From Bacteroidota bacterium (GTDB taxonomy: Bacteria > Bacteroidota > Bacteroidia > Chitinophagales > Saprospiraceae), in contig JAGWYI010000267.1 in the NCBI GenBank assembly GCA_018969455.1, forward strand, positions 1 through 6,198: 6,198 nucleotides of DNA. Reading direction: 5' to 3'. The notes beneath the pieces were generated by a model. The model saw nothing but the letters and a program-made list of their open reading frames with translations. It was not told the origin of the DNA and searched no databases. Shown here piece by piece: positions 1 to 6,198 of the stretch (the first letter of the stretch is position 1; the number at the start of each line of letters is the position of its first letter). Made by a program: the position numbers and the translations under genes.

Positions 1-1825
1 GTACATTGTTACACAGGAAGGGGAGGTAAAAATTGTAGATGAACAGACTGGTCGTGTAATGGAAGGCCGCAGGTATTCCGATGGCTTGCACCAGGCACTT
101 GAGGCCAAAGAAGAGGTAAAAGTGGGGGAAATTACCCAAACTTATGCCACTGTAACCCTTCAAAACTATTTCCGGATGTTCCACAAACTCGCAGGCATGA
201 CCGGTACGGCAGAAACCGAGGCCAAGGAGTTTTGGGACATTTACAAATTGGATGTGGTTGTTATTCCCACCAATCGGGTTATCTCGCGTAAAGACGAAAA
301 TGACCTCGTTTATAAAACCGCGCGTGAAAAATACAATGCAGTTATTGATGAAATTACCCGTTTGCGCGATGCCGGACGGCCCATATTGGTTGGTACTACT
401 TCCGTTGAAATTTCGGAGTTACTCAGCCGAATGCTCAAAATTCGGGGCGTTGAACACAATGTATTGAACGCCAAACAACATCAGCGAGAAGCGGAAATCG
501 TTGCAGAAGCAGGTCTGGCAGGAAAAGTGACAATAGCAACCAACATGGCGGGCCGCGGAACCGACATTAAGCTGGGCCCCGGGGTGCGTGAGGCAGGCGG
601 TTTGGCCATTATCGGTACCGAACGCCACGAAAGCCGACGCGTTGACCGCCAGTTGCGCGGGCGAGCAGGGCGACAAGGAGACCCCGGTTCCTCTCAATTT
701 TATGTTTCCCTGGAGGACTCCCTCATGCGCTTGTTCCAAAGCGACCGCATCGCAGGGCTGATGGATCGCATGGGCCACAAGGAAGGCGATGTCATTCAGC
801 ACAGTATGGTAACCAGTTCCATTGAACGGGCCCAGAAAAAAGTGGAAGAGAACAATTACGGCATCCGGAAACGCTTGTTGGAATACGATGATGTGATGAA
901 TATTCAGCGTGAGGCCATTTACAAAAAACGACGCAATGCCTTGTTTGGCGACCGGCTTTCACTCGATATCAACAGCGCATTTATCGCCATTACAGCCGAT
1001 TTGGTATACATTCATCGGCAAAGCGGCGATTTTGAAGCCTTCAGAATGGATTCCATTCGAACCATCGGGGTTGATCCGGAAATGGATGAGGCCTGGTTCA
1101 AATCGGCGCCTGTTCCAACCGTACTCGAAACGTTTCAGCAGCAAGTATTTGATTCTTACGAATTCAAATCCCGACAAGTAGGAGAACGGCTTTTGCCCTT
1201 CATAAAGGACGTACTGGCCCGCGAAGGCCAGCGATTCAAACGCATTATTGTGCCTTTCCATGATGGCCGTTTGGATTTGAACATCAGTGCAGACATGAAT
1301 TTGGCGGTAGAGACTAACGGAAAATCGATTATGAAAGACATTGAGAAGGTGGCGACCCTGGCACTCATTGATGATGCCTGGAAAGAGCACCTCCGCAATG
1401 TGGATGATTTGAAGGAGTCGGTTCAGGGGGCATCTTTTGAACAAAAGGATCCTTTGGTAATCTATAAAATGGAAGCCTATAACCTGTTTGAGGGTCTTAT
1501 CAGCCACATCAACACCGAAATTACCTCCTTCCTCTTAAAGGGAACACTCGCTATGCCCGATGAGAACGCACCCCAACGTGCACAGCAACAGCCAATTGGA
1601 GCCGATAACGCCCGTCGTGCACAAGCCAATCGTTTGCGTGCCAACAATGGTCAGCAATTGACGGAGGCGCAATTGGCCGCCCAACGTGCTGCGATGGCAG
1701 CAGGAAACGGCTCAAGCGGCCCCGCCCAACGCGCGCAACCCATTGTAAAAGAAAAAATGGTGGGTCGAAATGAACCTTGTCCTTGCGGTAGTGGCAAAAA
1801 GTTTAAAAATTGCCACGGTAAATAA
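1..1825 (+). CDS. secA: Protein translocase subunit SecA, C-terminal part (5' end outside window)
   Basis: SecA is the cytoplasmic ATPase that pushes unfolded preproteins through SecYEG. The frame is open from base 2 (base 1 ends the preceding codon), giving 607 residues. About the first 500 residues of a Bacteroidota-sized SecA, including Walker A and B, should lie upstream. The opening IVDEQTGR..EGRRYSDGLHQA block marks the end of the preprotein cross-linking region. After it come FHKLAGMTGTAETEAKEF (from 176), the second ATPase fold with TNMAGRGTDI (539-568) and the arginine-finger motif QLRGRAGRQG (650-679). The helical scaffold/wing region follows, with RLLEYDDVMNIQRE and KEHLRNVDDLKESVQG. 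A hydrophilic Ala/Gln/Arg/Asn-rich linker (about 1550-1747) leads to a SEC-C zinc-binding tail, CPCGSGKKFKNCH (1778-1816; CxC-x8-CH), which in SecA binds zinc and contacts SecB and ribosomes. All visible motifs are intact. The ATG at 59 is internal, not the start. A strong terminator follows the stop by 16 bp. Confidence 0.98.
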   Translation, partial: YIVTQEGEVKIVDEQTGRVMEGRRYSDGLHQALEAKEEVKVGEITQTYATVTLQNYFRMFHKLAGMTGTAETEAKEFWDIYKLDVVVIPTNRVISRKDENDLVYKTAREKYNAVIDEITRLRDAGRPILVGTTSVEISELLSRMLKIRGVEHNVLNAKQHQREAEIVAEAGLAGKVTIATNMAGRGTDIKLGPGVREAGGLAIIGTERHESRRVDRQLRGRAGRQGDPGSSQFYVSLEDSLMRLFQSDRIAGLMDRMGHKEGDVIQHSMVTSSIERAQKKVEENNYGIRKRLLEYDDVMNIQREAIYKKRRNALFGDRLSLDINSAFIAITADLVYIHRQSGDFEAFRMDSIRTIGVDPEMDEAWFKSAPVPTVLETFQQQVFDSYEFKSRQVGERLLPFIKDVLAREGQRFKRIIVPFHDGRLDLNISADMNLAVETNGKSIMKDIEKVATLALIDDAWKEHLRNVDDLKESVQGASFEQKDPLVIYKMEAYNLFEGLISHINTEITSFLLKGTLAMPDENAPQRAQQQPIGADNARRAQANRLRANNGQQLTEAQLAAQRAAMAAGNGSSGPAQRAQPIVKEKMVGRNEPCPCGSGKKFKNCHGK

Positions 1826-1841
1826 ATTGATTGAATGATTG

Positions 1842-1881
1842 AAAAAGCCGTCCCGAGTGCTCGGGACGGCTTTTTGTTTTT
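1842..1881. terminator. Bidirectional intrinsic terminator between secA and the DUF4197 gene
   Basis: A perfect inverted repeat has left arm GCCGTCCCGA (1847-1856), a GTGC tetraloop (1857-1860) and right arm TCGGGACGGC (1861-1870). It is preceded by AAAAA (1842-1846) and followed by TTTTTGTTTTT (1871-1881). The A tract reads as a U tract on the other strand, so the hairpin has the form of a Rho-independent terminator in both directions. It lies 16 bp after the secA stop and about 20 bp beyond the stop of the convergent minus-strand gene, as a shared terminator would. Confidence 0.93.
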
Positions 1882-1900
1882 CTGTAAAACACCATGCCGC

Positions 1901-2623
1901 TTATCCGTTTCGATTTGCATCCTGCTTGGCAAACACCTTCCGGAGTAGCTCCGAGCTACGCGCCAGTTTGTTGCGTCGGATGTTCTTTTCCTCTTCTGCA
2001 ATTTTGGCAAATAACCCTTTAAGCGCCTCTTGAGTTACATAATCGTCGAGATCGGTGTTGATTTTATTAACCAGGGGAATTTTGTTGTATGCATCGGTGG
2101 CTTTTTTCCAAAGCGCATTGGCCCCTATTTTGTCAAGGGATGCCACAATTTTGGGGTTAAACCTGGTGTACAGGTCCTGGCTGGTGGTGCGTTGTAAAAA
2201 ACTGGTCGCAGCATCGTCAGATCCCATCAAAATGTTGCGTACATCATTGAACGTGAGCTGCGAAATAGCCGATGCAAAAATGGGGGCAGCCTCCCGGGCT
2301 GCATCTTCAGCGCCCCGGTTCATTTTTTCAAGCAGTTCGTTCTCGAGGTTGCTGAATCCGGGAACAATTTTGAGTTTATCGGTCAATTTGCGTAATTCCT
2401 CGGGCAGCAAAATTTTGTATGCACTTTTAAAGTAACCATCTTTTTGGGAAAGCGCTTCCACGCCTTTCCCGATGCCATTAGAGAGCGCCTCCTTCAGGCC
2501 GCGCCCGATCTCGTCGAGTGTGGGCTCAAGCGAGGCATTGTTGACCACCTGTTGCAAGGTATCGCAGGCAGAAATTGGAAGCAAGAATGCAAAAAGCAGT
2601 AAAAGAACGCTGTATTTGTGCAT
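1901..2623 (-). CDS. DUF4197 domain-containing putative lipoprotein
   Basis: This 240-residue protein has no established function that I know of. The start at 2623 gives MHKYSVLLLLFAFLLPISAC, a classic lipoprotein signal: positive n-region, Leu/Phe-rich core and lipobox I17-S18-A19-C20. The mature protein would be lipidated at Cys20 and held on the periplasmic side or outer membrane. An upstream in-frame ATG at 2851 would add 76 residues, bury the signal peptide and overlap the start of the divergent tolC-like gene, so I reject it. The rest matches DUF4197 along its whole length: ALSNGIGKGVEALSQKDGYF (46-65), then the PxELR, MNRGAEDAAREAAPIF, NILMGSDDAATSFLQRTTS and RFNPK blocks, and a C-terminal VTQEALKGLFAKIAEEE (196-212) before ARSSELLRKVF. 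It is mostly helical with no other membrane segment. It is a lone gene, convergent with secA and divergent from tolC; no partner is evident. The family call is from recalled sequence pattern. Confidence 0.93.
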   Translation of the reverse strand: MHKYSVLLLLFAFLLPISACDTLQQVVNNASLEPTLDEIGRGLKEALSNGIGKGVEALSQKDGYFKSAYKILLPEELRKLTDKLKIVPGFSNLENELLEKMNRGAEDAAREAAPIFASAISQLTFNDVRNILMGSDDAATSFLQRTTSQDLYTRFNPKIVASLDKIGANALWKKATDAYNKIPLVNKINTDLDDYVTQEALKGLFAKIAEEEKNIRRNKLARSSELLRKVFAKQDANRNG

Positions 2624-2781
2624 GTTTGGTATAAAAATGGTTAATGAAATGAAATTATCGGGCTCAAAATACCCACATTCGGAAGAAAAGTATTTTATTA
2701 GTGCCCCTAAGTGTGCAATTTTTGGGTAAAACCAACCCGCATTAATCTTCCAACATCTCATTCTAGGTTTACCTTTGCGCG
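2624..2781. other. Divergent intergenic region between the DUF4197 gene and the tolC-like gene
   Basis: These 158 bp separate two divergent starts and must carry both promoters. On the plus strand a good -7 element abuts the tolC-like start (listed separately). For the minus strand the best candidate is TATTTTGA (complement of 2664-2671), which is one base short of the TAnnTTTG spacing and would give a leader of roughly 35 nt; this is weak. The only symmetry I see is a short GGGT...ACCC pair near 2724-2738, too small to call an operator. No small ORF here looks real. Confidence 0.6.
2770..2777 (+). promoter_or_regulatory. Bacteroidota -7 promoter element (TACCTTTG) of the tolC-mfp operon
   Basis: TACCTTTG matches the Bacteroidota primary sigma factor -7 consensus TAnnTTTG at all fixed positions. 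It ends four bases before the ATG at 2782. Because transcription starts a few bases after this element, the predicted +1 falls at or next to the A of the ATG, so the mRNA would be leaderless or nearly so. This agrees with the absence of any ribosome binding site. No clear TTG-type -33 element is seen at the usual distance (about 2745-2753), which lowers confidence somewhat. Confidence 0.7.
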
Positions 2782-4125
2782 ATGCAACGAATTTTATGTT
2801 TTCTTTTTGGTATCGGCGGTTTTTGCCTCTGCAGTTTGCAGATACAGGCACAGGGGGTTAGTTTGCAAGAAAGCCTGCAAATGGCGCTTGAAAACAGTAC
2901 CCAGATTAAAAAAGCGCAATTGGACAAAAACGTACTGGAACAACGCCTGCGGGAGGGTAGAAGCGGGGCTTACCCACGCATCAATGCAAGTGTTAATTAC
3001 GATTATTACCCTTTGTTACCAACGCAATTTTTACCCGGTGAATTGTTTGGTCAGGCTGATGAGAGCTACCTTCCCATCCAATTTGGGAAACCCTGGCAAC
3101 TTACCAGTGCCCTGTCGGTGGAACAACCTCTTTACAACGAATCCCTCCGGCGTAGTATTCCTGCCGTTAATGTGACCCGCGCCATCTATGATTTGTTGCT
3201 CGAACGCAGTGAGGAGGAGGTGATGTACAATACCGCCCAGCTTTTTTACCAAACCTTGCAAACCGAACAACTTTTGCGGGCCGTTGATGCCAATCTGGAA
3301 AAAATTGGCGCACTCCAGCGCATGGCCGACTTGCAATTGAAAAACGGTTATGCAATTCCGATAGATGTGAAGCGCATCAAGGTTGCATTTGTGAACCTAA
3401 ACACCCAGCGCCAAAATTTGCTTGCAGGTATCACGGCCCTGCAACAAACCATGAAATTCATCTGTGGCGTGGACTACGATATGCCTTTTTCCCCGACCGA
3501 GATCCTGACAGACCCCGTGAGTGATTCCGCCCGCTGGCAAACCATTCAGTTGGAACCCGAGGCCAGCACCGAGAACCGTCTGCTGTTGCGCAATCTGGAA
3601 TTAAATAAACTTCAGGTTCACAGTTTGTTCGGCGAGGCTTATCCCAGTTTGAACGCCTATGCCGGAGGCTATTTTCAAACGCAACGACGCGACCCCAATA
3701 TATTCGAAACCGGGTCGCGCTGGTATGGAATGGCCGCAATAGGATTTAAATTGAATATCCCCGTTTTCGATGGGTTTCGCAGGCAACGTAAAGCGGCAAT
3801 ATTACGTATTGAAGGGAAAAAACTGGAAGCCGACCGAAGCCAATTGTTGCGCGCAAAGGAAATGGAATTCCGGCAAGCCCGCATTCAATTGCAAAATGCC
3901 CTGCAAGCCGTGCGCGCCCAACAGGAAAATGTATCCCTGGCACGTGAAATCGTGGAAAAACTCACACTCCAGTACAAAGAAGGCGTCGCCTCACTCACCG
4001 ATTTGCTGAACGCCCAAACCGCCCTCTCCGAAGCCGAAACCAACTACTGGCAACAGGTTTTTAACTACAAACTGGCCGTTTTAAAACTTTTGAAAGCAAC
4101 CGATAAAATTGATCTCCTAAAATAA
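2782..4125 (+). CDS. TolC family outer membrane efflux protein
   Basis: This 447-residue protein of the TolC/OEP family would form the trimeric outer-membrane channel of a tripartite efflux pump. Residues 1-23 look like a Sec signal peptide (hydrophobic core LCFLFGIGGFCLCSL, I-Q-A before Q24). There is no proper lipobox at the cysteines, so it is not predicted to be lipidated. The mature part shows the duplicated OEP layout. The first repeat starts with SLQESLQMALENSTQIKKA and has YPRINASVNYDYYP. The second has ENRLLLRNLELNKLQ and YPSLNAYAGGYFQTQ. The C-terminal helix carries YKEGVASLTDLLNAQTALSE, the typical last coiled-coil signature. Length is normal for the family. The ATG at 2782 is chosen because it directly precedes the signal peptide and follows the -7 element. 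The adaptor gene begins 11 bp after the stop, indicating co-transcription. Substrate cannot be told from the sequence: drug, metal or other small-molecule export are all possible. Confidence 0.95.
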   Translation: MQRILCFLFGIGGFCLCSLQIQAQGVSLQESLQMALENSTQIKKAQLDKNVLEQRLREGRSGAYPRINASVNYDYYPLLPTQFLPGELFGQADESYLPIQFGKPWQLTSALSVEQPLYNESLRRSIPAVNVTRAIYDLLLERSEEEVMYNTAQLFYQTLQTEQLLRAVDANLEKIGALQRMADLQLKNGYAIPIDVKRIKVAFVNLNTQRQNLLAGITALQQTMKFICGVDYDMPFSPTEILTDPVSDSARWQTIQLEPEASTENRLLLRNLELNKLQVHSLFGEAYPSLNAYAGGYFQTQRRDPNIFETGSRWYGMAAIGFKLNIPVFDGFRRQRKAAILRIEGKKLEADRSQLLRAKEMEFRQARIQLQNALQAVRAQQENVSLAREIVEKLTLQYKEGVASLTDLLNAQTALSEAETNYWQQVFNYKLAVLKLLKATDKIDLLK

Positions 4126-4136
4126 GCACCCAAATT

Positions 4137-5207
4137 GTGAATAAACGCATTTATATTTGGCTGATATTGTTGTGTGTCGCAGGAATAATTACAGCCAAAC
4201 TGTATTTCAACAAAAAAGAGCTCATCGCAGAAACTGCTTTGTCGCGGTCTACACGGAAGTTTGTTCCGGTGGAGGTGATTTCACCCAAGGTGGAACCGCT
4301 GGGCACTTCACTGGAGGCTGATGGCATTTTTTTGCCCATCAAAGAAATGTTTGTCATCTCCGAAACCCAGGGCCGTGTACTTGAAGTGTATAAAAACAAG
4401 GGCGAATGGGTGCATGAAGGCGACCTTATCGCCAAAGTCGACGACGAACTGTTGCGCATTGAGCTGGAAGCCACTCAGGCTAATTTAGCCAAACTCCGCA
4501 AAGACCAGGAACGCCTCGGCAACCTGATTGAGGGTGAGGCTGTAGCCAAAAATAAAATGGAAGACATTGTTTTGGGTATTCTTGCCGCCGAAGCCAAAGA
4601 AAAAGCCCTCAAAAAACAAATTTCCAACACGAGCATCAAGGCCCCTATGACCGGCACCATGGGCCTGCGCTTTATCGAACGCGGCAGCGTAATTGGGCCT
4701 GGCATTCAGGTTGCGCAGGTCACCAATTTGGAAAAGCTGTATTTGATGATCAAGGTAACCGAACGCGATGTGCTTGGCATTCAAAAAGGTCAAATTGTTG
4801 AAGTTAAACCGGATGTATACCCCAACGCCCGCATCCAGGGTAAGGTGACCAATATCGGGCTGCGAGCCGATAATACCTTCAGCTATGATGTAGAAATAGA
4901 GGCGCCCAACCCCGAAAAAACACCCCTGCGCGCCGGCATGCACGCAAAAGCCTATTTTTCATTCGGTACCAACCGAAAAGGCCTCACCCTCCCGCGCAAA
5001 GCCATTGCCGGCAGCTTGCAGGATTCAAGGGTGTTTGTCGTGGAGGATTCAACCGCCCACCTGCGCAATATTTCACTCGGCAAGGTAATCGGCGACAAAG
5101 TGGAAATCCTTTCCGGGCTGACAGAACACGATAAAGTGGTGCTCACCGGTCAACTTAATCTGTCCGACGGCGCCAAGGTGGAGGTTGTGAAAACGGTGTT
5201 GAATTGA
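4137..5207 (+). CDS. Efflux RND transporter periplasmic adaptor subunit (membrane fusion protein, HlyD/AcrA type)
   Basis: This 356-residue adaptor links an inner-membrane pump to the TolC-like channel across the periplasm. The N-terminus (KRIYIWLILLCVAGIITA, residues 3-20) is a single hydrophobic segment without a lipobox, so it is probably an uncleaved inner-membrane anchor. Lipoyl-domain half one is at about 72-112 (G79RVLEV..GEWVHEGDLIAKVDD). An alpha-helical hairpin spans roughly 110-163, short for the family. Lipoyl half two has the hallmark SIKAPMTGTM (166-175) and RGSVIGPG. The beta-barrel runs about 198-280 and contains LRAGMHAKAYF (264-274). The membrane-proximal domain continues to the end. 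GTG at 4137 is the start: no ATG or TTG lies in frame nearby upstream, and the anchor follows at once. No Shine-Dalgarno sequence is visible; being 11 bp behind the tolC-like stop, it is likely translated from the same mRNA. The sequence resembles adaptors of hydrophobe/amphiphile-efflux RND systems, but no pump gene follows in the window. Confidence 0.95.
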   Translation: MNKRIYIWLILLCVAGIITAKLYFNKKELIAETALSRSTRKFVPVEVISPKVEPLGTSLEADGIFLPIKEMFVISETQGRVLEVYKNKGEWVHEGDLIAKVDDELLRIELEATQANLAKLRKDQERLGNLIEGEAVAKNKMEDIVLGILAAEAKEKALKKQISNTSIKAPMTGTMGLRFIERGSVIGPGIQVAQVTNLEKLYLMIKVTERDVLGIQKGQIVEVKPDVYPNARIQGKVTNIGLRADNTFSYDVEIEAPNPEKTPLRAGMHAKAYFSFGTNRKGLTLPRKAIAGSLQDSRVFVVEDSTAHLRNISLGKVIGDKVEILSGLTEHDKVVLTGQLNLSDGAKVEVVKTVLN

Positions 5208-5336
5208 TGGGGAAGGCATGGTCGTTGGTATGGAGTTGTAAACGGTGCCCTTTAATCCAAAAACCAAGGAAGCGAAAAGAACCAAAATTTTCCTTTAAGC
5301 GTTTATTTTGAACAAGTAGCAATCAAAAAATAAGGT
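5208..5336. other. Intergenic region between the adaptor gene and the Rpn-like gene
   Basis: These 129 bp hold no convincing gene. I find no GC-rich hairpin with a T tract, so no terminator can be placed after the efflux pair. TATTTTGA at 5304-5311 is a weak -7-like sequence, 25 bp before the next start and one base short of TAnnTTTG spacing; the same octamer occurs in front of the DUF4197 gene. AAGGAA/TTCCTT near 5268-5294 is a weak, AT-rich symmetry only. No recognisable RND pump coding remnant is seen. Confidence 0.55.
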
Positions 5337-6198
5337 ATGATCATTGCCAATCCCATCTACGATGTCGTTTTCAAGTATCTGCTTGAAGAGGTAGAGATTG
5401 CCCGGGAGTCGTTGTCTGTCATACTTGGAGACGAAGTGCAAAGTGTGGAATTAAAACCCCAGGAAAGCTCCACCGAAACGAGCGGTGATATCCGTATTTT
5501 ACGGTTTGACTTTAAAGCCGTGATCAAAAAACCGAACGGAGAAGTCAGCAAAGTGCTCATCGAGCTGCAAAAGGCCAAAAAAGCCTTTAATGCGATGCGC
5601 TTTCGGCGCTATTTGGGCGACAATTACCGCAAAGAAGATGAAGTGCTCAACGAAAAGGGACTGCCTGAAAAACGCCCGCTGCCCATTGTTACCATTTACT
5701 TTTTAGGCTTTCCATTGAACAGCATCCCCTCGGGTATCGTGAAAATCAATCGCGAATACATAGATGTGGTGACCCGGGAAAAGTTAGACATCAAAGAAGA
5801 TTTCGTAGAATTGTTGACGCATGATTCCTATTTGATTCAGGTGCAAAAACTAGGCCGGGCAACCAGAAACAAGCTGGAGCGTGTGCTGCAAATTTTCAGT
5901 CCGATCTATCAAAGCATCCAGGACAGACATCAGGTGGATTTTCAGGGGGATACGAATGACCCATTGGTCAAAAAAATGGTGGAACGTTTGGGCAGGGCCA
6001 TTGCCAACGAAGATATTCGGGATAAAATGGATGTTGAGGACGAATTGGAGCGGGCTTTTGAACGGGAGATGGGCAAAAAAGACGAAATCATCGCCGAACA
6101 AGAGGGCATCATAGCAGCGAAAGAAAAGTTGTTGCTTGAAGAAAAGAAACGAGCCGAGGAGGAAAAGAAACGAGCCGAGGAGGAAATTCAAAAAAACA
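5337..6198 (+). CDS. PD-(D/E)XK nuclease family (PDDEXK_2 / Rpn-like) protein, 3' end outside window
   Basis: The frame is open from ATG 5337 to the window edge: 287 codons plus one base with no stop. It begins MIIANPIYDVVFKYLLEE, a recognisable N-terminus of the PDDEXK_2 (transposase_31/Rpn-like) group, whose members are DNA endonucleases first annotated as transposases and in E. coli linked to RecA-independent recombination. The probable nuclease core is D58 (in RFDFKAV) followed by the E76-L-Q78 strand, in which Gln takes the place of the usual Lys, as in this family. Then come MRFRRYLGDNY (87-97) and PIVTIYFLGFPL. From about residue 232 the chain becomes a highly charged coiled coil ending in two exact KKRAEEE heptads (270-283). 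The catalytic residues look intact, so this is not an obvious pseudogene. The gene starts 129 bp after the adaptor gene on the same strand. Targets and cellular role are unknown; defence or self-propagation are possibilities. I see no inverted repeats or target duplication marking it as a mobile element. Confidence 0.88.
   Translation, partial: MIIANPIYDVVFKYLLEEVEIARESLSVILGDEVQSVELKPQESSTETSGDIRILRFDFKAVIKKPNGEVSKVLIELQKAKKAFNAMRFRRYLGDNYRKEDEVLNEKGLPEKRPLPIVTIYFLGFPLNSIPSGIVKINREYIDVVTREKLDIKEDFVELLTHDSYLIQVQKLGRATRNKLERVLQIFSPIYQSIQDRHQVDFQGDTNDPLVKKMVERLGRAIANEDIRDKMDVEDELERAFEREMGKKDEIIAEQEGIIAAKEKLLLEEKKRAEEEKKRAEEEIQKN
6144..6185 (+). repeat. Perfect 21-bp direct tandem repeat (2 copies) in the coiled-coil tail
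   Basis: Two identical, adjacent 21-bp units occupy 6144-6164 and 6165-6185. Each encodes K-K-R-A-E-E-E, exactly one coiled-coil heptad, so adding or losing a unit keeps the reading frame. The flanking codons (two Glu before, Ile-Gln-Lys after) extend the charged pattern. Identity at every third codon position points to recent duplication or ongoing slippage rather than protein-level selection alone. More copies may lie beyond the window edge. Confidence 0.95.

Noticed and set aside
419..1507. Long antisense and out-of-frame ORFs inside secA (for example 959-1507 and 419-802 on the minus strand)
   Set aside because: They overlap a frame with unmistakable SecA motifs, and their translations show no family signature or initiation signal.
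2624..2851. N-terminal extension of the DUF4197 protein from an upstream ATG at 2851 (minus strand)
   Set aside because: It would place 76 residues in front of a clear lipoprotein signal peptide and overlap the start and promoter of the divergent tolC-like gene; the start at 2623 fits better.
3031..3943. Several 60-100 codon minus-strand ORFs inside the tolC-like gene
   Set aside because: They mirror the coding strand of a well-supported OEP gene and have no signature of their own.
5268..5294. AAGGAA...TTCCTT inverted repeat as a terminator for the efflux pair
   Set aside because: The stem is only six AT-rich pairs with a loop of about 16 bases and no following T run, so it is not a credible terminator.
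5207..5311. A 34-codon ORF whose ATG overlaps the adaptor stop codon (TGATG)
   Set aside because: The overlap looks like translational coupling, but the peptide is short, basic, Trp/Lys-rich and has no recognisable pattern; chance is the simpler explanation.
5850..6191. Minus-strand 113-residue ORF with Phe/Leu-rich segments resembling membrane helices
   Set aside because: The Phe/Leu runs are just the complement of Lys/Glu-rich coiled-coil codons in the Rpn-like gene.
5820..6198. An internal in-frame start in the Rpn-like gene producing a short C-terminal protein, as reported for some E. coli Rpn genes
   Set aside because: There are internal ATG codons (for example 6027), but no nearby -7 element or ribosome binding site that would support separate expression.

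Overview
The window suggests a member of the Bacteroidota. SecA, the DUF4197 lipoprotein, the TolC/MFP pair and the PD-(D/E)XK-like protein all look like that phylum. No start codon has a convincing Shine-Dalgarno sequence. A TAnnTTTG -7 element, the Bacteroidota sigma factor signature, lies directly in front of the tolC-like gene. The AN-PIYDVVFKYL type of PDDEXK_2 protein is, from memory, frequent in Saprospiria/Chitinophagia-like lineages. That finer placement is a guess.

Layout. (1) Bases 1-1825, + strand: the C-terminal ~607 codons of secA, the motor ATPase of the Sec translocase, cut by the left edge. (2) Bases 1842-1881: a strong inverted repeat flanked by A and T tracts, placed to terminate both secA and the convergent gene. 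(3) Bases 1901-2623, - strand: a DUF4197 lipoprotein of unknown function. (4) Bases 2624-2781: a 158-bp divergent intergenic region with the tolC-side -7 element touching the start codon, so the tolC transcript is probably leaderless. (5) Bases 2782-4125 and 4137-5207, + strand: an outer-membrane TolC-family channel and a periplasmic adaptor (membrane fusion protein) 11 bp apart, evidently one operon. (6) Bases 5208-5336: a gap with no convincing gene or terminator. (7) Bases 5337 to the right edge, + strand: a PD-(D/E)XK (PDDEXK_2/Rpn-like) protein. It is open at the window end and finishes in a charged coiled-coil tail containing a perfect 21-bp tandem duplication.

How the genes work together. 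SecA drives export of preproteins, which would include the three envelope proteins here (lipoprotein, TolC-like, adaptor), but this is general housekeeping and not a specific link. The TolC and adaptor genes encode two of the three parts of a tripartite efflux system. The inner-membrane pump is not in the window, and the position where it is usually found is occupied by the Rpn-like gene. I see no clear new multi-gene system. The points most worth a second look are the missing pump and the repeat-bearing Rpn-like gene behind the efflux pair.
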